This document shows positions 17,085-26,259 of a stretch of DNA of 64,000 nucleotides, piece by piece; position 1 is the stretch's first letter, and every line of letters starts with the position of its first letter. The position numbers were made by a program, and so were the translations under genes. The DNA is from HdN1 sp964473645. GTDB lineage: Bacteria > Pseudomonadota > Gammaproteobacteria > Pseudomonadales > Ketobacteraceae. A model generated the notes under the pieces. The model had not been told where the DNA came from. It saw only the letters and a list, made by a program, of their open reading frames with translations, and made no database searches. The stretch spans positions 62,001 to 126,000 of the forward strand of contig CAYYPW010000004.1 of assembly GCA_964473645.1 (NCBI GenBank), in the 5' to 3' direction.

Positions 17085-17987
17085 TCAGCGCGAGCAATAT
17101 CCTGAAAGGAATGCCAACAGGCACTTGGCGGCATTCATGACCGACACATCACCAATATCCTGCAGCGGGTCAAGCTCCACCAGATCGGCCGCCACAACGC
17201 GCGGCTCGCGACCGAGCAGGTAGGCGGCCTCACCCAATTGAAAGGGCGTAAGCCCACCAGGTCGAGAGCCTGGCGCTGCTGGCATCCACACGCGATCCAA
17301 CACATCAAGATCGATATCAATCACAATTTTCTCGACGCCCTCCAGCCACTCTAACGCCTGCTGAATCGCCGCTGCCATGCCTTTGCCATTGACCTGCTCG
17401 ATGGTAATGCAGCGCAAGCCTGCCGTTTTGGCGACATGCGCATAATGTGCAGAATTAGAGAACGACTGAACGCCAATCTGCACAATATTATGCCCCGGCA
17501 TGCCATCCCCCAATAACGCCGAGATTGGATTGCCATTGGACAAGCCTTGCGCCGTGCTGCGCAAATCAAAATGTGCATCGAGGGTAATCAATCCCAGGGA
17601 GGGCAGCGCGCCGCCTTGCGCATGAACGAACGGGCGGGTAATGCTGTTGTCGCCCCCCAGTGCCAGCATTAGGGGTGACGACTCTCGCACACGCGTGAGG
17701 TGTTTTACGACTTGTGCAAACCCACACTCCGGCGTTTGTGCTGATACATCCAGGTCACCCCAGTCATACACACACAAACGTTGCAGATCGATTCCATGCT
17801 CGACATCAAAACAGGAAAATCGTGACAGCGCTGAGCGAATCGCCGCGGGCCCCAGGTCACAACGACCGGGGCTCAACGACGCCATAAACCATGGCACACC
17901 CGCCAGCGATACATCCGCCTCCCCACACCCACCTCGTTGCAACAGGGAAGACGCACGCGGCCAGTAAAGATCCTGAAATAGCGTCAT
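17085..17987 (-). CDS. arginase/agmatinase/formimidoylglutamase family ureohydrolase
   Basis: A 300-aa ureohydrolase. The metal motifs are GGDNS (111-115), DAHFD (137-141) and DIDLDVLD (224-231). The first motif normally reads GGDH; here the His ligand is Asn (N114). The stretch DAHFDLRSTAQGLSNGNP resembles formimidoylglutamase-like members more than arginase, so formimidoylglutamate or another guanidino or amidino compound may be the substrate. ATG 17987 overlaps the stop of the upstream two-TM gene as ATGA, which decides the start and implies coupled translation. An in-frame ATG at 18002 is also possible. No hut genes are nearby. Confidence 0.8.
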   Translation of the reverse strand: MTLFQDLYWPRASSLLQRGGCGEADVSLAGVPWFMASLSPGRCDLGPAAIRSALSRFSCFDVEHGIDLQRLCVYDWGDLDVSAQTPECGFAQVVKHLTRVRESSPLMLALGGDNSITRPFVHAQGGALPSLGLITLDAHFDLRSTAQGLSNGNPISALLGDGMPGHNIVQIGVQSFSNSAHYAHVAKTAGLRCITIEQVNGKGMAAAIQQALEWLEGVEKIVIDIDLDVLDRVWMPAAPGSRPGGLTPFQLGEAAYLLGREPRVVAADLVELDPLQDIGDVSVMNAAKCLLAFLSGYCSR

Positions 17988-18844
17988 GGGCGTGGTGTCC
18001 ATTGAATGCGAACATGTTGTCCGGGCAGCAATACGCCTTTGTGCACCCACTCGTTGCTATTGAGTTCATTGCCTGCCTCGGGGCCAGGATCGGGATCAGC
18101 CCCAAATCGCACCTGCATTTTAAATGCAGGATTCGGCGTCACTTTTACCGTCGCACCTTCGCAGGCTGGCGCGAGAAAATCGAGCACCGCAAAAAAATTC
18201 TCGGGAAAATATTGTTCACGCCGGGTGTGAAACCATTGCTTGTCATGCCCTGCCAACTTCACCGGTACGGCACGCACCAGCACACCTGCAATTTCTTTGG
18301 GCTCAACCATGACACTGCTATAGGTACCGTCCTCACGGTCGCACATACTCATTTCCAGCGTGGCGTTTGCATGTCCCGCCGCATTCACGGCATCAAACTT
18401 GGATGGCTCTACCCGGCTTTGAAATTCATAGGTTTGCGATTTTGTCGTCATATTCTCAACGCAAAATCGGGTCACTGACGAGAGGCGTACAAACCCTTTC
18501 GGGTTATCGCAACGATCGATGGTGTAGTGAACGGTAAAGTGGTGTCGAACACACGGGAGTCGAATGATTTCTTTTACTGCTTCTCGTAGTGCGGGGGTCA
18601 CCTCCCACCCTACCCAAAAACTGATGGCATCTTTGGCGAGAGCGGTTTTCAGACCTTTTTCGACAATAAACCCCATCGCGCCGGCAATAAAAAATGCCTC
18701 GCCCAACCCGCCCAAGGTGGCGACCAACGCGTGAGGAATACCATGGGGCAACAGATGCCCACTGATAATCAGCAAAATTCCAACTGCAACCAGCAGAAAC
18801 AACAGAAAATTTTCATGAAGGGCATTTTTTTTGTCCGCTTCCAT
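17984..18844 (-). CDS. two-TM membrane protein of unknown function
   Basis: A 286-aa protein with two membrane segments (about residues 12-30 and 38-65) joined by a short His/Pro turn, followed by a soluble domain of about 215 residues. The soluble part contains several Cys and His residues and a closing PGQHVRIQWTPRP. Its N-in topology would place the large domain in the cytoplasm. I do not recognise the family. It is the first gene of a pair coupled by ATGA to the ureohydrolase, so the two products probably act together. Confidence 0.75.
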   Translation of the reverse strand: MEADKKNALHENFLLFLLVAVGILLIISGHLLPHGIPHALVATLGGLGEAFFIAGAMGFIVEKGLKTALAKDAISFWVGWEVTPALREAVKEIIRLPCVRHHFTVHYTIDRCDNPKGFVRLSSVTRFCVENMTTKSQTYEFQSRVEPSKFDAVNAAGHANATLEMSMCDREDGTYSSVMVEPKEIAGVLVRAVPVKLAGHDKQWFHTRREQYFPENFFAVLDFLAPACEGATVKVTPNPAFKMQVRFGADPDPGPEAGNELNSNEWVHKGVLLPGQHVRIQWTPRP

Positions 18845-19067
18845 GACAGAACCCTCTGCGACAGTTTTTAATCTGATGCGTCCACATCAGTAGATGCCTC
18901 GCGCGGAGATTTGTCAATGAGGGGTAAAAGAACATGAACCCGGCATCGTGCAAGTCTGACATAATGCGCCATACAGTGAACTCAACCCGACCGGGTGTAA
19001 TGCACGCTCTGCTCCTTGCGCAACGCTCACCCTGCGCGTCTAAACCATTGTCTTCGAGGGAAGCCCC

Positions 19068-19757
19068 ATGCATGTGCTCTATATTGCCAACAAAAACTAT
19101 TCATCGTGGTCATTGCGACCCTGGTTGATCATGACCGAATTCGGCATTCCGTTCGAGGAACGTGTGGTGCCGCTTGCCAACGGCGCCAACAAAGCACTGA
19201 TACAAAGCCATTCTCCTTCGGGTAAAGTGCCGTGTCTGGTGGATCAACAACTTACGGTGTGGGATTCCCTGGCCATTACCGAATATCTGGCAGAAATTCA
19301 TCCCACCATTTGGCCAGGCAGTTTTGAAGCGCGTGCCTGGGCGCGCAGCGCTGCAGCAGAAATGCATTCTGGTTTTACCGCCCTGCGCGAACAATGCACG
19401 ATGAACTGTGGGTTGCGGGTTAAAAAAGCGAATTTGTCGCCTGAATTACTGCAAGACCTGGCGCGCATCAATGCGTTATGGGAGGACGGCCTGGCACGGT
19501 TCGGTGGCCCCTTTCTGGCCGGCAAGGATTTCAGCGCAGTGGATGCATTTTATGCGCCGGTCGCGACACGCATTCAGACTTATGGCCTACCGATGAGCGA
19601 TATCGCAATGGATTATGTGCATCGCCTGCTTGAACTCGACGGCATGCAAGCCTGGTATAACGCCGCACTTGCAGAGCCCTGGCGCCAGGATAGTTACGAC
19701 GCCGCTACCCTCGCCTCGGGGCCCTTGATCGCCGACCTGCGTGTGTCGGCGGAATAA
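19068..19757 (+). CDS. glutathione S-transferase
   Basis: A 229-aa cytosolic GST. The thioredoxin-like N-terminal domain starts with YIANKNYSSWSLRPW, in which a Ser of NYSSWS is the probable catalytic residue. SGKVPCLVD carries the cis-Pro and DSLAITEYLAE is the glutathione-binding Ser motif. The helical C-terminal domain is complete. GAGGGAAG lies upstream of ATG 19068. It is 15 bp from yaeQ and probably cotranscribed. The substrate is unknown. Confidence 0.88.
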   Translation: MHVLYIANKNYSSWSLRPWLIMTEFGIPFEERVVPLANGANKALIQSHSPSGKVPCLVDQQLTVWDSLAITEYLAEIHPTIWPGSFEARAWARSAAAEMHSGFTALREQCTMNCGLRVKKANLSPELLQDLARINALWEDGLARFGGPFLAGKDFSAVDAFYAPVATRIQTYGLPMSDIAMDYVHRLLELDGMQAWYNAALAEPWRQDSYDAATLASGPLIADLRVSAE

Positions 19758-19772
19758 AGAACTGAGGTCATC

Positions 19773-20318
19773 ATGGCGATTAAATCCACCATATTTAAAG
19801 CCGATGTTGATTTATCAGATTTGAATCGCGGTTACTACACCCGTGAAAATCTGACTTTGGCACGCCACCCGTCAGAAACTGACGAGCGCATGATGTTGCG
19901 TATTTTGTGCTGGGCCTTGCATGCCCATGAGCATCTCGAGTTCTGCAAGGGCATCAGCAATGAAGACGAAGCAACCCTTTGGCAACGCGATCTCACTGGG
20001 CAATTCGATGTCTGGATCGAGGTGGGCCTGCCCGATGAGAAACGATTACGCAAAGCCTGCCATAAAAGCCGTGATGTGTTTGTCTACGCCTATGGAGGCC
20101 GTGCAGCCAGCATTTGGTGGGAACAAAATCAGTCTGCGCTGCTGCGACTTGAGAACCTGACGGTGAGAGCCATAAGCGCCGAGCAGAGTCAGGCATTGAC
20201 CAGCATTGTTGCTCGCACCATGCAATTACAGATTACGGTTCAGGATACGACCGCCTGGATATCCACTGCAGACCAATCCCTCCAGGTGGATTGGGAAACA
20301 TGGAAAAACCCGCAGTAA
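19773..20318 (+). CDS. yaeQ: YaeQ family protein
   Basis: A 181-aa protein matching YaeQ: it starts AIKSTIFKADVDLSDLNRGYY, contains RHPSETDERMMLRILCWALHA, and ends with a beta-rich region. YaeQ has a variant PD-(D/E)XK nuclease-like fold. It was first reported as a high-copy suppressor of an rfaH defect, a conclusion later disputed, so its role is open. GAGGTCATC precedes ATG 19773. Confidence 0.9.
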   Translation: MAIKSTIFKADVDLSDLNRGYYTRENLTLARHPSETDERMMLRILCWALHAHEHLEFCKGISNEDEATLWQRDLTGQFDVWIEVGLPDEKRLRKACHKSRDVFVYAYGGRAASIWWEQNQSALLRLENLTVRAISAEQSQALTSIVARTMQLQITVQDTTAWISTADQSLQVDWETWKNPQ

Positions 20319-20328
20319 AGTGCCGCAA

Positions 20329-20367
20329 CCAGGTACGCGATATTGCAAAAACGTATCCCGTACCTGG
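20329..20367. terminator. inverted repeat between convergent yaeQ and a membrane-protein gene
   Basis: CCAGGTACG (20329-20337) pairs exactly with CGTACCTGG (20359-20367) around a 21-nt loop. It sits in the 61-bp gap between convergent genes. No T-run is present on either side. Confidence 0.4.
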
Positions 20368-20379
20368 AGCCCAAAACGT

Positions 20380-20844
20380 CTAACCTAAGCCGCCGACCAT
20401 CAGGATGATACTGAGGTGGAACACCGTCCAGGCCACGCCACGATCGGCAGGCACAGCGGATAACCAAGTCGGAAACACCAGGCGCAGCACCCCTGCCCCC
20501 AGATTCACGCCCCAAACCGCCCATAACCAGACAGGGGACGACAGCGACAACATAGCACCTGCCAGACCAAACACGCCCAATCCGATAAAGCTGAAGGCAA
20601 GCGCTGGCTTGCGAACATAGTTCAGCCCTACAAACCAGGCGAGCGCAATCAAAAACGATATTCCAGAATAAACATTGCCATGTTCACCCGGCAAAAGGCT
20701 TACCGGTAATACCAGGCTTGCGGCCAGCACCATCGCTCCCACGACGGCAGCAACATAACGCCCTATCTCCTGGGCCATCGAATGATTCCGCAGACTGGAC
20801 ATTTCAATGACAGCAGTTTCGTACACTTGCGTAATGACTGACAT
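20380..20844 (-). CDS. small integral membrane protein, unknown function
   Basis: A 154-aa protein with about five hydrophobic segments (VAAVVGAMVLAASLVLPV, ISFLIALAWFVGLNYV, LAFSFIGLGVFGLAGAML, VWLWAVWGVNLGAGVL, VAWTVFHLSIILMVGGLG). The start is ATG 20844 because GGAGG lies 8 nt before it. An upstream in-frame Met at 20892 has no ribosome site. I do not recognise the family. It is divergent from the AraC-type regulator. Confidence 0.7.
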   Translation of the reverse strand: MSVITQVYETAVIEMSSLRNHSMAQEIGRYVAAVVGAMVLAASLVLPVSLLPGEHGNVYSGISFLIALAWFVGLNYVRKPALAFSFIGLGVFGLAGAMLSLSSPVWLWAVWGVNLGAGVLRLVFPTWLSAVPADRGVAWTVFHLSIILMVGGLG

Positions 20845-20979
20845 GATCAGTTCCTCCGTTGCTGGAGCCTCCGCTCCGTTAATCCGATCCACATTTTCAG
20901 ATTAGGACTTGACCTGGATCGCCAACAGTGGCAAAAATGACACACCGAGAACCTTATTTGCCAATAGCAGGTGACTAAA

Positions 20980-22008
20980 ATGACCATTAAACTGGCAATT
21001 TTGGCCTATGACGGATGTTTCAACACCAGCATTTGTGGGCCGCTTGATGTTTTCAACATTGCAAACACCCACCATAAAGTCTTGAACGGCAAAGACGTCG
21101 GGCCGCTATTCGAGTGGAAAATCCTGTCACCCGATGGCCGCCCTATCAAAACCTCCACCGGTTTGCTGTTCCCGGTGCACGGGGGGCTGGAAGCACTCGA
21201 CAAACCGGATCTGTGTCTGGTGCCCGGCATTGATCACACCTACGCATGGGAAGTCGTGGATCGTGCCAAACAACTGAACGCTATTATTGGCCCCACAATT
21301 CAAGCGTTACATGAAGGCGGCACAACGATTGCGTCCAACTGCAGTGGCGCGTTTGTACTCGCCGAAGTCGGATTGCTGCATCGCCGCGAAGCGACCACCA
21401 GCTGGTGGTTGGGTCGCCAGTTTCAACAACGCTACCCATCGGTTAAGCTGCGCCCCAACAAGCTGGTGACGGAAGATAATCACCTGCTGTGCTCCGGTGC
21501 GGTCACAGCGTATTTACACCAATGCATACGTTTAATCGAAAAATTTGCCGGCACCGATCTCGCCAATCGTTGCGCCAAAACCTTGTTGATCAATACGCAA
21601 GGGGTTTCACAAGCGCCTTATATCGGGATCAACGAACGTATCGACAAACTCGACAGTGTGGTGCATCAGGCCATTGTGTGGATGAACGAGCATCTCAACG
21701 AAGAAATTGATATCGATGCGCTCGCCAAAGAACTTGCGGTAAGTTCGCGCACGTTCAATCGCCGCTTTCATGAAGCCACCAATCAACCGCCCAAACAATA
21801 CCTGCAAAAACTGCGGATAAATGAGGCCAAGCGGTTACTCGCCACCACCACCCTCAGCATGGAAAATATAACGACGCGTGTCGGCTACAACGACGTCAGC
21901 TCGTTCCGTCGATTGTTCAAGCGTGAGGTGGATTTATCCCCAGCTGATTACCGGCGCCAGTTTGGCGGCGGTCAAGGCGAACCTCAGGAATTGGAGGCTA
22001 TTGCCTAA
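20980..22008 (+). CDS. GlxA-family AraC transcriptional regulator with DJ-1/PfpI domain
   Basis: A 342-aa regulator. Residues 1-190 form a DJ-1/PfpI (class I amidotransferase-like) domain with the nucleophile-elbow Cys in IASNCSGAFVLAEVG. Residues 215-320 are an AraC HTH domain (IDALAKELAVSSRTFNRRF, ITTRVGYNDVSSFRRLFKREV). The start is ATG 20980, 5 nt after AGGTGA; a GTG at 20971 is in frame. Relatives control arginine, carnitine or glycine-betaine use, but the effector cannot be told here. Candidate targets are the divergent membrane-protein gene and the DUF4442 gene downstream. Confidence 0.88.
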   Translation: MTIKLAILAYDGCFNTSICGPLDVFNIANTHHKVLNGKDVGPLFEWKILSPDGRPIKTSTGLLFPVHGGLEALDKPDLCLVPGIDHTYAWEVVDRAKQLNAIIGPTIQALHEGGTTIASNCSGAFVLAEVGLLHRREATTSWWLGRQFQQRYPSVKLRPNKLVTEDNHLLCSGAVTAYLHQCIRLIEKFAGTDLANRCAKTLLINTQGVSQAPYIGINERIDKLDSVVHQAIVWMNEHLNEEIDIDALAKELAVSSRTFNRRFHEATNQPPKQYLQKLRINEAKRLLATTTLSMENITTRVGYNDVSSFRRLFKREVDLSPADYRRQFGGGQGEPQELEAIA

Positions 22009-22136
22009 TCGTACATCCGCGTCGCAGCGGCCAATGATCGACTGCGACGCTTTATGCAACCATCGCGAACCGGTAGTTAACCGCACATTTGACAGTTCAT
22101 CTGCCTTCTTAACAAGCATTAGACGAGGAACTCTCC

Positions 22137-22616
22137 GTGAGCCAACAATCCATGAGCGAAACCAATGCCGCATTGAACTACTGGAATAAACTATCTGGTT
22201 TGCCCGGTGGTAAAAGGCTGTTCTCAATAGCGGTGCAATTCAAGGCGCCCTACTTCAGAACCATTAACGCAACGGTGGAAGAATTACGCCCCAATTATGC
22301 CCGCCTCGTTATTAAAAAGCGTCATGCGGTCGAAAACCATATCGGCACCGTACATGTCATCGCCATCTGCAATTTGCTCGAAATGGCCATGGGCACCGTC
22401 GCTGAAGCATCCATTCCTAAACACTTGCGCTGGATTCCCAAAGGCATGACGGTGGATTACACCGCGAAAGCCGGCAGCGATATTACCGGCATCGCCGAAA
22501 TCAATCCTGAACAGTGGAGACCCGGCGATCTTGATGTCAAAGTCACCGCGCTGGATGATAAAGGTACGCCGGTCGTGAAAGGCGTTATCAAGCTGTGGAT
22601 CAGCGAAAAGAAATAA
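22137..22616 (+). CDS. DUF4442 hot-dog thioesterase-like protein
   Basis: A 159-aa protein with the DUF4442 layout: YWNKLSGLPGGKRLFSIAVQFKAPYFRTI, then NHIGTVHVIAICNLLEMAMGT, where the NHxGTxH segment sits on the hot-dog helix. Members are predicted acyl-CoA thioesterase relatives. GTG 22137 lies 8 nt after AGGAA and is the chosen start; ATG 22152 is the alternative. It fits the lipid theme of the window but no substrate can be assigned. Confidence 0.8.
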   Translation: MSQQSMSETNAALNYWNKLSGLPGGKRLFSIAVQFKAPYFRTINATVEELRPNYARLVIKKRHAVENHIGTVHVIAICNLLEMAMGTVAEASIPKHLRWIPKGMTVDYTAKAGSDITGIAEINPEQWRPGDLDVKVTALDDKGTPVVKGVIKLWISEKK

Positions 22617-22641
22617 TCTGGTTTAAATAAAGTCAGGGCCT

Positions 22642-23199
22642 TCAAGGCGCCGTTCTGGAAAGCCCTGGCATTGCAATTTTTGGCAACGATTGCGCATCCA
22701 TTTTCTGGTTTTTCTCCACCAGATCATTCACAAAAAGCACATAGGCCGTTACCGCATACACTTCATCGTCTGTCAAACTTTTGGGCGCAAAATGTGGCAT
22801 GGCACGACGAATATAATCGAAAAGAGTGGTCGCATAAGGCCACTGTGCCCCTACCGACAGCACCTGCAGCGGGTATTTGTCGATCCGCAAAATGCGCAAG
22901 GGATCAGACCAACTAAAAAAACCATCACTGCCACGCAATCGTGACGCGGGGCCTTCTTTTCCCGTTTCACCATGGCACATGGCGCAACGTGTTTCATAGA
23001 GCGTTTCACCCTCCAAGGCGGTACCCTGCCCCATCGGCAAATTGCGCCCATCTGGAAATACCGTAATGGAATACCGATCGATGTCCTCTTGCGATAGCGG
23101 CATGCCCAACCCAATCACACGATCGTCAGCGTGAGACGCACTCACAACACCAGCCAAGAGAAGCGTTGCGAATCTATAGCGTGATTTATGCATACACAT
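22642..23199 (-). CDS. soxD: SoxD-like periplasmic c-type cytochrome
   Basis: A 185-aa exported cytochrome subunit of sulfite/sulfane dehydrogenase. A signal peptide ends at SHA (about residue 23). One heme site is C72-A-M-C75-H76, and a Met in RRAMPHFAPKSL is the likely axial ligand. The SoxD-type lead-in LPMGQGTALEGETLYETRC is present. The start at ATG 23199 (or 23193) lies inside the end of soxC, whose stop codon is at 23186-23188, so translation is coupled. It carries electrons from SoxC to the respiratory chain. Confidence 0.88.
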   Translation of the reverse strand: MCMHKSRYRFATLLLAGVVSASHADDRVIGLGMPLSQEDIDRYSITVFPDGRNLPMGQGTALEGETLYETRCAMCHGETGKEGPASRLRGSDGFFSWSDPLRILRIDKYPLQVLSVGAQWPYATTLFDYIRRAMPHFAPKSLTDDEVYAVTAYVLFVNDLVEKNQKMDAQSLPKIAMPGLSRTAP

Positions 23200-24529
23200 T
23201 TTCCACACGGCCATCGGTGTGGACTTTCCAGGTTTGAATGGCGTTGTAGTGGTTGAAAGAATGTGCGGCATATTTTTGCTTCCAAAGTGTGCGGGTCGGT
23301 TGGACATGACCTTTTTCATCGGTAGCACGGCTCATTAGCACACTGCTTTTTCCGTTCCATTGCCAGGGAATCGAAAATTGTGTGAACGCTCGATCAAGCA
23401 CGGGCGCATGCAGTTGTGCAGTCGCCCAGGTTTCACCCCCATCGGCTGAAATATCGACACTGCGGATTCGACCGTGGCCCGACCAGGAAAAACCAGCTAT
23501 TTCATAAAATCCCTTTATTTCATGTAAATATTGCTTTCCCGAGGGGTGCGTGATCACTGACTTTACCGCCATTGGAAACGTGAAACGCTCAATCTTGCCG
23601 TTATCCAACACTTCAGAATACAAGCCCGATTCGTCTTTGGTAAACGCTGGGGTATCCGTGATCTCAATGCGATGCACCCATTTCACGTTAACGTTGCCCT
23701 CCCAACCGGGAACAAATAAGCGCATGGGATAACCTTGCGAGGGGCGCAAGCGTTCACCGTTTTGGTAAAGCGCGATCAAGGCGTCGTCCAGCAGTTTTTC
23801 CAGGGGGAGACTGCGCGCATGAGAACCGCCATCTGCACCCTCGACAATGGCCCATTTTGCGCCTTCGCGAATGCCGGCTTCTTGCAACAATAATCGCAAC
23901 GGAATTCCCGTCCATTCTGAACACGACACCTGCCCAAACAATTCCTGGCAATCGGCATCAAGTGCCGTGGGCGATAATGCATTGGCCGCTGTATTACCCG
24001 AACACTCGAGAAAATGAATGCGCGAAACCATCGGGTAACGTTCGATGCGTTGCAGATCAAAGCGCAAGGGCTTTTCAACCATCCCATGTATCATTAAAAC
24101 GTGCGATTCAGGCGGGATATCAGGGATGCCGTTATGGTGCACCGAAAAGTGCAACCCGCTGGGTGTAATGATGCCTCGCTGTTGTGCCAAGGGATTGTGC
24201 CAGAGGCTAAAACCCGCTGTTTGTGGTGTGGTGGGTGATAATCGGCGCTGCACTGAGGCTTCATAGACGGAGGGGCTGCCATACATGCTGTCAGGTGCGC
24301 CGAGGGTGCGCATGTGGCTGGGCAAACGTGCTCCCACGGGGACTGACGACGCAGTGGGAGGAGCCGATAGGCTGTCTGCGACCGTTGCGGATATAGCAGG
24401 TGTCGACAGGGAGGTAGCAGCCACCCCGGCCATGGCGCCTGCCGCACTGTAACGCAGGCCGCTCAGCAAAAAGCTGCGTCGGTCGATCAAACCACCACCG
24501 GCAACGTATTTTAAACGGGAGGGGCCCAT
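23186..24529 (-). CDS. soxC: SoxC-like molybdopterin sulfite/sulfane dehydrogenase
   Basis: A 447-aa sulfite oxidase-family enzyme exported by Tat: DRRSFLLSGL at residues 16-25 is the twin-arginine motif. The molybdenum-ligating Cys is C176 in HFLECSGNT. SCSEWTGIPL and the Mo-cofactor dimerisation domain (residues about 320-430) follow. It oxidises sulfite or sulfane sulfur in the periplasm together with the SoxD cytochrome. AGGA lies 7 nt before ATG 24529. No soxXYZAB genes appear in the window, so this pair may work as a stand-alone sulfite dehydrogenase, or the rest of the Sox system is elsewhere. Confidence 0.88.
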   Translation of the reverse strand: MGPSRLKYVAGGGLIDRRSFLLSGLRYSAAGAMAGVAATSLSTPAISATVADSLSAPPTASSVPVGARLPSHMRTLGAPDSMYGSPSVYEASVQRRLSPTTPQTAGFSLWHNPLAQQRGIITPSGLHFSVHHNGIPDIPPESHVLMIHGMVEKPLRFDLQRIERYPMVSRIHFLECSGNTAANALSPTALDADCQELFGQVSCSEWTGIPLRLLLQEAGIREGAKWAIVEGADGGSHARSLPLEKLLDDALIALYQNGERLRPSQGYPMRLFVPGWEGNVNVKWVHRIEITDTPAFTKDESGLYSEVLDNGKIERFTFPMAVKSVITHPSGKQYLHEIKGFYEIAGFSWSGHGRIRSVDISADGGETWATAQLHAPVLDRAFTQFSIPWQWNGKSSVLMSRATDEKGHVQPTRTLWKQKYAAHSFNHYNAIQTWKVHTDGRVENVYA

Positions 24530-24608
24530 TGCTTTTTCCTCAGACTAATTATTTAGGAGTAGGCAGCTGATTTTTAACGTTATTGCGCATACTCATTGGT
24601 GAGCACGT

Positions 24609-24920
24609 TTACTGTGGACAACAATTTTCCAGTGCATTCGCCAGTGCACGCAGTTGTTGCGCGACTTCACGGGTACGAACGGTGTAGTACACCTCTTTGC
24701 CTCGTTTATTCATGGCCAGAATGCCGCAATCTTTCAGAATTTTAAGATGGCGAGACACGACCGAAAGGCTCAGCGGGCAACACGCTGCGATTTGCGTGAC
24801 GGTTTGTTCACGCTCCCCCCGTGCCAATGCTATCAACAGCGACAAGCGGGAACTGTCTGCCAACGCTTTGAAAAACTCGCTATCGAGCTGAGAGATGAGA
24901 CCGATCTGTTGGATCGACAT
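24609..24920 (-). CDS. ArsR/SmtB family transcriptional regulator
   Basis: A 103-aa winged-helix repressor: FFKALADSSRLSLLIAL, then the HTH TQIAACCPLSLSVVSRHLKILKDCGIL, then the wing KRGKEVYYTV. The vicinal Cys pair (CCP) near the start of the recognition region could sense thiols, sulfur species or metals. ATG 24920 is used; an in-frame codon upstream at 24992 lacks a ribosome site. It is the first gene of arsR-soxC-soxD, so it probably represses this operon in response to a sulfur compound. Its leader holds a 16-bp-period array that might include operators. Confidence 0.85.
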   Translation of the reverse strand: MSIQQIGLISQLDSEFFKALADSSRLSLLIALARGEREQTVTQIAACCPLSLSVVSRHLKILKDCGILAMNKRGKEVYYTVRTREVAQQLRALANALENCCPQ

Positions 24921-24973
24921 GGAATAACCTTTCGCGATGATGGGGCAGACGTGCCTGCAATGACGCTCATTAT

Positions 24974-25071
24974 TGCACGTTTGCACAATCATGCAACTAT
25001 TAAGCTTTGCGATCCTTTAACTGTGCGACCTTTAAGCAGTGCGCCTAATCAACTTTGCCACTGTTGTCGAG
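24974..25071 (-). repeat. degenerate tandem array, 16 bp period, leader of arsR
   Basis: TGC-headed units start at 24992, 25008, 25024, 25040 and 25056, each exactly 16 bp apart, with a further TGC at 24974. Example units are TGCGATCCTTTAACTG and TGCGCCTAATCAACTT. The array ends about 50 bp upstream of ATG 24920. The lipoprotein gene begins divergently 177 bp further on. Confidence 0.75.
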
Positions 25072-25247
25072 TCAAAGACGATCCGAGGCGCCTCAATGCC
25101 TGGGACAAAGGCATTACAAATCTGAACAGCAATTCGGTCAACAAACGAACATTCTTACCCTACACTAGCGGCACGCCAGTACACACTTTCTTTCTAGCGG
25201 CGTCGCTTCCAACTCAGTAAACATTCGAATGCGAAAGGAGTAACGTC

Positions 25248-26243
25248 ATGCAGCGGCTTCACTTTCTTGCGTCAGGCATGGCGGTGCTATTACTGAGCGC
25301 CTGTCGCATGGATGTAGTCGTCACCGGTGATGGGGCGGGTCAGGTGACGTCTGCCGATGGTGCGATCAACTGCAGCAACACGCAGGCTGCCTGCTCGGCC
25401 AATTATCCCCTTAACAAGAGCGTCACTTTGGTGGCAGAAGCCGCACCGAATGCGCGCTTTGCTGGCTGGTCGGGAGCATGCAGCGGGCATGACAGCACAT
25501 GCAGCGTGCCCATCACCGCCGATCGCGAAGCCTTTGCCCACTTCGAAACACTCCTGCCCGAAGATCTTGCCTGCGGCACAGCAGCGGCCAAGGCCGAATG
25601 CCTGAGCCCCAAACAGACACCCGAGTATTACATCGAGCAAAGCATTAAATACTTTCTCACCATGGAATCTACCGTCGATGTGCGCGTACAGCCGAACTAT
25701 TCCTTACTAGTGGCACGCTGGGAATGGCAGCCCTGGTTGCTGCTGACAGGGTTTGGCAATGCCAATCTCATCCTCACCGATATACTGCTGAAACTGCACC
25801 CGACCCGTTATAGTTCAATGGATTGCCGAGCCTTTCCTGTGCAACCTTATGGCCGCTGCCACGTAGTTTTTGATTATAGTGGCGAGCCTTGCCCCATTTA
25901 CGAGGAATTCACTTTCAATGATCAGGGCGAAATAACGTTTATTGAAGCGTGGTCCGACTATCCGACGTTGATCCCTATGCAAAACGCCGCGGATTATTGG
26001 GCCGAAGGCGAAGACGTGCGACGTTTGGCAACGCGTATTCCTGGCTTGGGGACAGAAACTGGGCTCATTCAGGTCAACTCACCAGAAATGGCGCAAGCCG
26101 CCCTGCAAGATGCCGATGTGGCTGATTTTACCCGCCGAGCGCAAAAGCCCTACAGCGAATATTTCAAGCAACTTGCCACCCACACAAGTGAAGTGGCCAA
26201 CGGGTGCAAGCCGCCTCAAAACCCGGCAGCTGCACCGAACTGA
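25248..26243 (+). CDS. lipoprotein with an InlB-type bacterial repeat, unknown function
   Basis: A 331-aa predicted lipoprotein. The signal peptide ends in the lipobox LLSAC with C19. Residues 25-105 form a beta-grasp-like repeat with paired Cys (INCSNTQAACSANYPLNKSV, FAGWSGACSG, STCSVPI), as in divergent InlB B-repeat/Flg_new_2 modules. The remaining 220 residues, with several more Cys, match nothing I recognise. AAGGAG lies 7 nt before ATG 25248. It ends 16 bp from the end of the convergent permease-fusion gene. Confidence 0.72.
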   Translation: MQRLHFLASGMAVLLLSACRMDVVVTGDGAGQVTSADGAINCSNTQAACSANYPLNKSVTLVAEAAPNARFAGWSGACSGHDSTCSVPITADREAFAHFETLLPEDLACGTAAAKAECLSPKQTPEYYIEQSIKYFLTMESTVDVRVQPNYSLLVARWEWQPWLLLTGFGNANLILTDILLKLHPTRYSSMDCRAFPVQPYGRCHVVFDYSGEPCPIYEEFTFNDQGEITFIEAWSDYPTLIPMQNAADYWAEGEDVRRLATRIPGLGTETGLIQVNSPEMAQAALQDADVADFTRRAQKPYSEYFKQLATHTSEVANGCKPPQNPAAAPN

Positions 26244-26259
26244 AAAAAGTGGGGTGAAC

